From NCBI GenBank assembly GCA_011053055.1, contig DRHT01000031.1, positions 186,001 through 250,000 on the forward strand: a stretch of DNA of 64,000 nt, in the 5' to 3' direction. Source of the DNA: Halopseudomonas sabulinigri (GTDB lineage: Bacteria; Pseudomonadota; Gammaproteobacteria; Pseudomonadales; Pseudomonadaceae). A program made the position numbers and the translations under genes. Every line of letters starts with the position of its first letter. Within the stretch, counting starts at the first letter, position 1. This document shows positions 59,029 to 64,000 of the stretch, in pieces. Under the pieces are notes generated by a model, which ran no database searches, was not told where the DNA came from, and saw only the letters and a list, made by a program, of their open reading frames with translations.

Positions 59029-60918
59029 TTAGCCTTCATATGATTCTCTCTTATTTTTGTCCCGCGGCTTGTTAGGAAAAAAGAGCTCCCATCGCGGATT
59101 CCAGTTTGCGGAAGCATGTATATAGTAGCCATGTAAAAAGCGCTTCTCGCTATCTGACAATTCAGCACTTTCCGATGCTGCCGCGGCTAGCATCACTTTA
59201 TCCGCAATGGGTTTAAGCGCATCTGGCACCAAGAACGCAGGCGTTTCGGGCAACCGTTTAAAAGGTGTGTTATGCGCAGTAGCCTTTGCATACATCAGAC
59301 GCAATGCAACCTTGGAAAGGTCGCCTCGCACAAACCTGTCCACCCTAAGCAGGAGCAACACATCATCGGGCGCTTGCGCTCCTGCCCTGGTATGAGTTTG
59401 CAAGTTTCGTCTAACGTTTTCTTTTATAAACTGGCCGTTTCCTGGTAACCCCTTGGCGCGAAACCTAGCCTCTTCTTCTGCACGCAATCGCCAAGCACGA
59501 GAACTTTCAACCTGCACTCCCGCGATACCGGTCGATGAGTAGTAGTCACCACGCACCAACCTTGGCTTACCCAGTATTACTCGCTCACGCATTACCTCCG
59601 GATAGCCGCCACCCAGATTGGAATGCACCCCAGGCAACACCAGCTCTTCATGATATTTGTGCCCTTCGGGGTTTACCTTGTTGAGACTGAAGTTGTGTCT
59701 GTGCTCATCTGCCGCGGTCAGATGCACCACCTTTTTGGCACAATCAGGTGCAAGCTTGAGATTGACGCCAGGATTTCTATCGTCTCCCACGCTTAGATCG
59801 CCTCGAACTGGATCGCCAATCGCAGCCACCGTATCGAACAGCCCAATAAAGTTGATGCTGGCCGCGCTAGGCCATGCGAATTCCGGCGTTACCAATGACA
59901 GAGCATTATTAAGATAGTCTGCCATCACACCACCATCGATCTTGCATAACTCGTTGGCAAAATGCCTTGCTGCTGCAGCACCACGACTAAACCCGAAAAT
60001 ATCGAACTCGATTTTCTCAATAGCAACCTGAGGATTGCTGTCAGCAAGATCTTGTAATTTCTCCATCAGAATCTCTGGACTTTGCTTCACCCGCTCCACC
60101 ACTCCGGTTTCACCCTGACCTAAGGCATAACCGGACAGGTCATCCTCGCCGCCACTGCGAGAACCGATGCCATCAATGTATATCCGCATGCTTGCCTGAG
60201 TTGCCGACTCGCTAATCGGCTCACGAGTCTGATCCAGATACAGGTCATACAACAGCGCCACATTGCTCATCTCGTTGCCGTAACTGTTATCAGGCGTGGT
60301 GTCGTAGCGGCCATTTCCGACAAACTCGTCGTAGCCATTTTCCTCACAGAACAGGCGAATGCGTTCCAACTCAGCGGGCTCAAACAGATTCAAATCCTGC
60401 CGCCGGCACTCAGCAGTAAAAGCCGCGTTATTCATGTTGTTCAGCGTGCCGTCGAAAAACATGCCTATACGCAGTGTGATGCGCTGCTTCACCGGCAGCT
60501 CCTGTTCGTCTTCTTCTTCCTCTTCTTCTATAGAAAAAGGCACGCCATCACCAATAGCGCTATGGCGAAGCTGCTGAGCCGGTGCCAGCCCGCCCGGCGC
60601 GAAGAAAGCACTAGCATCAGCTCCGCCTCCAGCAACCACCACAGCGCCGCCAATAACCACGGTACCGGAGCCTCCGATCACTACATCTCCGTGACTGCCG
60701 ACGCTGCCCACCACAGCGGCAGGCCGACCGTTGATTAACACATTGGGTACGACCTGACCGACCAAAGCGCTGCCGCAAGCGGTGCTGTCGCCCAAGCGAG
60801 CAGCGGGTTGTCCGTCGAACAGCACATCCGACGAACCGGTAACAATGGCGTTACTTCCATGCCCTGTCTGTGGGCACTGAGTAGGGTCGCCCAAGCGGGC
60901 GGCGGGTTTGCCTGACAT
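59029..60918 (-). CDS. Type VI secretion PAAR-linked phospholipase effector (Tle1-like, DUF2235)
   Basis: The 629-residue protein has an N-terminal PAAR tip domain (1-100, with repeated GKPAARLGD, GQPAARLGD and GRPAAVVG), an acidic linker (131-140), and a DUF2235 alpha/beta-hydrolase. The likely catalytic triad is Ser311 in GFSRG, Asp362 in GLFDTVAA and His432 in GVHSNLGGGYP; FFDGTLNN (154-161) is the usual domain opening. It would ride on the VgrG tip and cut phospholipids in a rival's envelope. AGGAG decides the ATG at 60918. No T6SS core genes or vgrG are in the window. Confidence 0.9.
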   Translation of the reverse strand: MSGKPAARLGDPTQCPQTGHGSNAIVTGSSDVLFDGQPAARLGDSTACGSALVGQVVPNVLINGRPAAVVGSVGSHGDVVIGGSGTVVIGGAVVVAGGGADASAFFAPGGLAPAQQLRHSAIGDGVPFSIEEEEEEDEQELPVKQRITLRIGMFFDGTLNNMNNAAFTAECRRQDLNLFEPAELERIRLFCEENGYDEFVGNGRYDTTPDNSYGNEMSNVALLYDLYLDQTREPISESATQASMRIYIDGIGSRSGGEDDLSGYALGQGETGVVERVKQSPEILMEKLQDLADSNPQVAIEKIEFDIFGFSRGAAAARHFANELCKIDGGVMADYLNNALSLVTPEFAWPSAASINFIGLFDTVAAIGDPVRGDLSVGDDRNPGVNLKLAPDCAKKVVHLTAADEHRHNFSLNKVNPEGHKYHEELVLPGVHSNLGGGYPEVMRERVILGKPRLVRGDYYSSTGIAGVQVESSRAWRLRAEEEARFRAKGLPGNGQFIKENVRRNLQTHTRAGAQAPDDVLLLLRVDRFVRGDLSKVALRLMYAKATAHNTPFKRLPETPAFLVPDALKPIADKVMLAAAASESAELSDSEKRFLHGYYIHASANWNPRWELFFPNKPRDKNKRESYEG

Positions 60919-61067
60919 GCCAAGCTCCTTTGGCAGTGAATACTCCTGTGAAGTACCGATGCTATGAACGCCCGAGTAATCGGGCAATCGTTTTGCTGGC
61001 GGGGTGTGACGCAGTGCCTGCTCGGCAGGTGAATTCGCTGGGAGGGCAATGAAATGAACGTGCAGAA

Positions 61068-61103
61068 ACGCAAAAGGCCCATCCGAAGATGAGCCTTTTG
61101 CGT
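61068..61103 (-). terminator. Orphan tRNA terminator with UUCG loop
   Basis: ACGCAAAAGGCcCATC and GATGaGCCTTTTGCGT form a 15-bp stem with one mismatch. On the minus strand it is closed by a C(UUCG)G tetraloop and followed by T-rich sequence. It lies 8 bp past the CCA end of the tRNA fragment and was evidently the terminator of the original tRNA-Thr gene. Confidence 0.8.
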
Positions 61104-61111
61104 TAAATCTA

Positions 61112-61159
61112 TGGTGCCGGCACCAAGAGTCGAACTCGGGACCTACTGATTACAAGTCA
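61112..61159 (-). other. att site: 48-bp 3' fragment of tRNA-Thr(TGT)
   Basis: On the minus strand this reads the 3' part of a tRNA: the anticodon loop CTTGTAA with anticodon TGT, the variable loop, the T arm with TTCGACT, and the acceptor strand TGCCGGC-A-CCA. The 5' part (D arm and acceptor 5' strand) is absent and the sequence diverges at 61160. This is the mark left when an element integrates into a tRNA gene and carries a replacement 3' end. The intact gene should stand at the far end of the element, outside the window. Confidence 0.88.
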
Positions 61160-61346
61160 TTTTAAAACCAATTCCTCCCTATTCCAGAAACACACACAAA
61201 CCACTTAAGACCCTGAATAACAACGGTTACAGGCATATCGCCTTATCTACTGTTATTGTCTGCTATCATGTGAAAAACCCCTCAAAGGGTTACAGATAGG
61301 GTTACAGATTTTTAGACTGCAGGTCTGATGAATAAAGGGATTGGCT
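61160..61346. promoter_or_regulatory. Element left end upstream of the integrase
   Basis: This AT-rich 187-bp stretch between the attachment site and the integrase should hold integrase arm sites and its promoter. It contains a short tandem similarity (GGGTTACAGAT repeated near 61285-61310). I see no gene in it. Confidence 0.45.
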
Positions 61347-62699
61347 ATGTTGAACCCCCAAAAAATCAAGGCAATGAAGACTGGTGATGTGTTATTCGAG
61401 GCAGACCCACGCAATCCTGGCGCTGGCTCACTGATGTTTCGTCGCTTGAAAAACAGCATTGCCGTATCGCTCCGGTACAACGTAGATGGCAAGCGCCAGT
61501 ATCAACCCATAGGGCATTACGCTCTAACTGACGATAGCCAAGGCATGACGCTAAAGGAGCTCAGGGAAGCACATAAAGAACTGGCGGTGATTCGTGAGAA
61601 GCAGCCTGACCTAAAGGTGTACTTCGATCAACTGGACTTCGAGAAGCAGAGGCAAGAGCGACTGGCAGCTATCGAGGCCAGCAAGGGCAGCTTTGACGAT
61701 CTACTAGTGGCGTACATCGACGAGCGTACGCGGGCAGGCATGTCCGATAACAGCATCCAGGATGTGATTCGATTCAAACGCAACGACTGCGACTTTCACC
61801 CTGCGCTAATGACTATGCGAGCCTGTGACGTGGAGCCGTCTCACATAAATATGATCCTTACACCTATATTGCAGCGGGAGAAGTACCGGCAAGCTGCAAA
61901 AGTACGGAGCTATTTACATGCCGCATTTGCTTTCGGATTGAAGCACGACAACATCACTGGACGTGCTGTTACCGGCCAGACGTTTGGCATCAAGCACAAC
62001 CCCGTTGCCGCAACCAGCTTTGAGGATGCACATAAGAAACTCGCCACTAAAGCGATAACTAGGGCACTCAATAATGCCGAGCTGGCGCAGTTCTACAAAA
62101 CCTGCGACGCAGCTAACAGCGGTATCAGCTGGCCGCTAGCGCAACTATTCAAGATGGTCATTGCATCTGGCGGCCAGCGTATAGACCAGCTTTGCAGATT
62201 ACCTTGGTCGAATGTACGCGGCAGTTACCTTCACATTATTGACTCCAAAGGCCGGGGCAATATTCCTCGGGATCATCTTGTGCCGCATACCGAGCGTACA
62301 CGGACGATTATGGTCGAGCTGGAGCAGATCACCGGCGACCACTCCCACCCGTTCAGTATTAAGGTCGACAAACCCTTTTCTGTGGCTTCATTTAGCCAAG
62401 CTGTAACGCGATGGTTGCAGACGGATTACGCGGTTATTGGTACACAGAAGATCCCTGCTTTTACGCCTCGAGACCTGCGCCGGACTATGACACAGCTGAT
62501 GAAGCGTGAAGGTGTTCAGGACAGCGCGAGCAACGAAATCCAAAGCCATGGCCTAACAGGCGTCGTGGTACGGCATTACAACAACGACCCAAAAGCCAGC
62601 TTGCCCAGCAAGCAGAGAACCATGGATCAGGTGGAACGTATTCTCTGTCGGGTACTAAGTGAAGCGCCAACTGAAAACGTGATCAGCCTACGGGCATAA
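61347..62699 (+). CDS. int: Tyrosine recombinase (phage/island integrase)
   Basis: The 450-residue integrase has the P4/bIL-type order: an N-terminal arm-binding DUF4102-like part (LKNSIAVSLRYNVDGKRQYQPIG), a core-binding SAM-like domain (about 115-215) and the catalytic domain. Visible active-site residues are Arg278 (GGQRIDQL), Arg378 in RDLRRTM, His401 (QSHGLTG) and the nucleophile Tyr411 (RHYNND). The ATG at 61347 with AAAGGG upstream is chosen over TTG 61341. It stands next to the tRNA-Thr fragment, which it presumably recognises. Confidence 0.93.
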   Translation: MLNPQKIKAMKTGDVLFEADPRNPGAGSLMFRRLKNSIAVSLRYNVDGKRQYQPIGHYALTDDSQGMTLKELREAHKELAVIREKQPDLKVYFDQLDFEKQRQERLAAIEASKGSFDDLLVAYIDERTRAGMSDNSIQDVIRFKRNDCDFHPALMTMRACDVEPSHINMILTPILQREKYRQAAKVRSYLHAAFAFGLKHDNITGRAVTGQTFGIKHNPVAATSFEDAHKKLATKAITRALNNAELAQFYKTCDAANSGISWPLAQLFKMVIASGGQRIDQLCRLPWSNVRGSYLHIIDSKGRGNIPRDHLVPHTERTRTIMVELEQITGDHSHPFSIKVDKPFSVASFSQAVTRWLQTDYAVIGTQKIPAFTPRDLRRTMTQLMKREGVQDSASNEIQSHGLTGVVVRHYNNDPKASLPSKQRTMDQVERILCRVLSEAPTENVISLRA

Positions 62700-62798
62700 C
62701 GTGTTTTGGCTGGCATAGCCCGACGGGGCGAAACGCGGGATTCCCATCCGCCTGGCCAGCCACCTATGCAACGGGAACACCCCGGGAGGGTGTCCAGT

Positions 62799-63770
62799 AT
62801 GAACAGGCTATTAACGCAGAAGAGCTATGTAGCCGTTGCAGAAGCAGCAAAGCACCTAAGCGCAGCGGTAGGGGAGGAAATAACAGAAGCTGATGTATTA
62901 CAGCTTGGGCTTGAGGGCCAGTTGACGTTATCGGTTTACTTCGTCACAGAGGCGCATGGCTGGCCTAGTCTTGTACTTCCTGCGCCCAGCAAGGAGCAGA
63001 CGCCCGAAGCTAGAATAGAAATAGTCCAAGCTAAAAAAGAGGCTAAGGCGGCAAACACGCATCTTAAAACAACAACTTGCGATAATCTGCAGGCCAGCCA
63101 TTCAATTGACGGCAAGCATATTTTCTTGAGCCGACCCGAACAGGTGATACTGAAAGGAGTGTGGGACTTAGCAATGATTGGTGGTGAACTCGACTTTGTT
63201 AACAATAATCACATGCGAGAACTTGGCCGGCCCGAGATTGAACTGAGTCTTGATCACATTTTGGTTGTAGACCATGCCGCGAGCACTTTTTTTACCCTGG
63301 TAGGCTGGAAGCCTTACGATGGAGGTCATTTCTCTCCGATAGTCCACATGCCGCAAGATGCATTTTTGGTCGTGCGCACAAAGAATCTAGCAACGCTATG
63401 TCAGTCATTGCTCGAGGAGATTTTGGAAGAATTTAAGATGGAAGCAGAGCTGAAAGAGCACGAAGTAGGCGTCGTCGAAGTCGAGCAGTTGCGCCAGCCC
63501 GCCACGCCATGGCGTATCTGCCAGCCAAAAAGACAGCAAGGTTATACCCCTGCCCTGTTACGAACGCTGAAACAATTCCATGAGAACGGCCACCCGCAGC
63601 CTCCCACCGCGCGGGAAGTTCTGGAGTGTTGGCGGAAGACGCAAGGACAACATCTCGAACTGGATAGCGTGCTTGCTGATGAGATCAAGTTTTACGATGC
63701 GAAAGGTGATATCAAGGCTGTGGGTCTGAGCGCGATTCATAAAGCCATTAAGCGGCACACTACCGCATAG
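62799..63770 (+). CDS. Unknown island protein next to the integrase
   Basis: The 323-residue protein is not assigned to a function. Its N-terminus (YVAVAEAAKHLSAAVGEEITEADVLQLGLEGQLTLSVYFV) resembles segments found in many uncharacterised integrative-element proteins of Pseudomonas that sit next to integrases. The C-terminal part (TPALLRTLKQFHENGHPQPPTAREVLECW) could be a helical nucleic-acid-binding unit. The ATG at 62799 with GGGAGG is preferred over the in-frame start at 62706. It follows the integrase by 99 bp, probably cotranscribed. Confidence 0.75.
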   Translation: MNRLLTQKSYVAVAEAAKHLSAAVGEEITEADVLQLGLEGQLTLSVYFVTEAHGWPSLVLPAPSKEQTPEARIEIVQAKKEAKAANTHLKTTTCDNLQASHSIDGKHIFLSRPEQVILKGVWDLAMIGGELDFVNNNHMRELGRPEIELSLDHILVVDHAASTFFTLVGWKPYDGGHFSPIVHMPQDAFLVVRTKNLATLCQSLLEEILEEFKMEAELKEHEVGVVEVEQLRQPATPWRICQPKRQQGYTPALLRTLKQFHENGHPQPPTAREVLECWRKTQGQHLELDSVLADEIKFYDAKGDIKAVGLSAIHKAIKRHTTA

Positions 63771-63781
63771 CGCCCGTATAA

Positions 63782-63812
63782 CAGCCGACTGGGCCGCATA
63801 GCAGCCGACTGG
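63782..63812. repeat. Two direct repeats before the AlpA-like gene
   Basis: CAGCCGACTGG occurs at 63782-63792 and again at 63802-63812, 20 bp apart (two helical turns). CCGACTGG recurs a third time inside the start of the AlpA-like gene. They may be binding sites for the AlpA/Xis-like protein or another regulator. Confidence 0.45.
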
Positions 63813-63889
63813 ACCAATCAAAGGAATAACCACGCTACAACACCCAACCTGCAGCCATCACAACAGAGCTCAACAAGGAGTCTCAAGCG

Positions 63890-64000
63890 ATGGCCGCACT
63901 TAGCCCCCTTCAACACCAGCCCCAACCAAAACCGACTGGCAAGCAGACCGCGAAGTACTACCAGATCAGCACACAGACATTGTGGCGTTGGACGAAACTA
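63890..64000 (+). CDS. AlpA-like excisionase/regulator (5' end only)
   Basis: Thirty-seven codons are visible from an ATG at 63890 preceded by AAGGAG. After a Gln/Pro-rich lead the sequence KYYQISTQTLWRWTKL is the first helix-turn-helix of AlpA/excisionase-type winged-helix proteins. Such proteins activate integrase genes or direct excision. The gene continues past the window. Confidence 0.65.
   Translation, partial: MAALSPLQHQPQPKPTGKQTAKYYQISTQTLWRWTKL

Noticed and set aside
59029-60918. Part of a full type VI secretion cluster
   Set aside because: No tss, hcp, vgrG or clpV gene lies within the window; this is an orphan effector module.
61112-61159. A functional tRNA gene
   Set aside because: Only the 3' 48 bases are present; the D arm and 5' acceptor strand are missing, so it is an attachment-site fragment.
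63782-63812. CRISPR array or plasmid iterons
   Set aside because: There are only two 11-bp copies, with no regular spacers and no cas or rep genes; no CRISPR is seen anywhere in the window.

Overview
The window comes from a gammaproteobacterium of the Pseudomonas lineage. The strongest evidence is gene order: selO, SLC13 permease, metY, ParA-like ATPase, hemE, gltD, gltB, damX-like, aroB, aroK, pilQ-P-O-N-M and ponA. As far as I recall, this is the arrangement around PA5023-PA5045 in P. aeruginosa. Moderate GC content, AraC and acyl-CoA dehydrogenase families typical of pseudomonads, and a cyanide-insensitive type bd oxidase agree. A marine or Halopseudomonas-like member is plausible, but the sequence alone does not prove it.

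Layout. 1-5.0 kb: two exported phosphatase-like proteins (a metallophosphoesterase lipoprotein cut by the window edge and a HAD hydrolase), AMP nucleosidase, the tail of a broken esterase gene, and a YegP-like protein. 5.0-7.9 kb: an AraC regulator divergent from a TauD-type dioxygenase and a hydratase. 8.2-12.0 kb: two tandem large acyl-CoA dehydrogenases. 12.3-36.4 kb: the conserved core block, covering SelO, an anion permease, methionine synthesis, glutamate synthase, heme and shikimate steps, type IV pilus assembly and PBP1A. 36.4-42.5 kb: a LysR regulator, an acyl-CoA ligase and a one-chain biotin-dependent carboxylase. 42.5-48.2 kb: the cioAB-cydDC oxidase operon. 48.5-49.6 kb: lrgAB, preceded by a GntR/PdhR-type operator. 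49.9-55.9 kb: two acyl-CoA dehydrogenases, an AraC regulator, a Baeyer-Villiger type monooxygenase and an esterase. 56.0-57.4 kb: a phytase-like lipoprotein. 57.6-60.9 kb: a type VI secretion PAAR-lipase effector followed by two paralogous lipoproteins that are probably its immunity proteins; the distal one is frameshifted at a run of seven C. 61.1-64 kb: a 48-bp 3' fragment of tRNA-Thr(TGT), a tyrosine integrase, an unknown gene and the start of an AlpA-like gene. This is the left end of an integrated element that continues beyond the window.

The accessory genes share a theme of acyl-CoA and ketone catabolism. Four acyl-CoA dehydrogenases, a ligase, an acyl-CoA carboxylase, a BVMO with an esterase, and a dioxygenase with a hydratase sit in small modules, most with their own regulator. 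The least ordinary items are the effector/immunity module with its frameshift next to the tRNA attachment site, the single-chain carboxylase module with a LysR-type operator, the PdhR-like operator at lrgAB, two gene-end fossils and a possible MITE between gltD and hemE. No complete undescribed defence or mobile system lies inside the window. The element entered at 61.1 kb would be the place to look, and most of it is outside.
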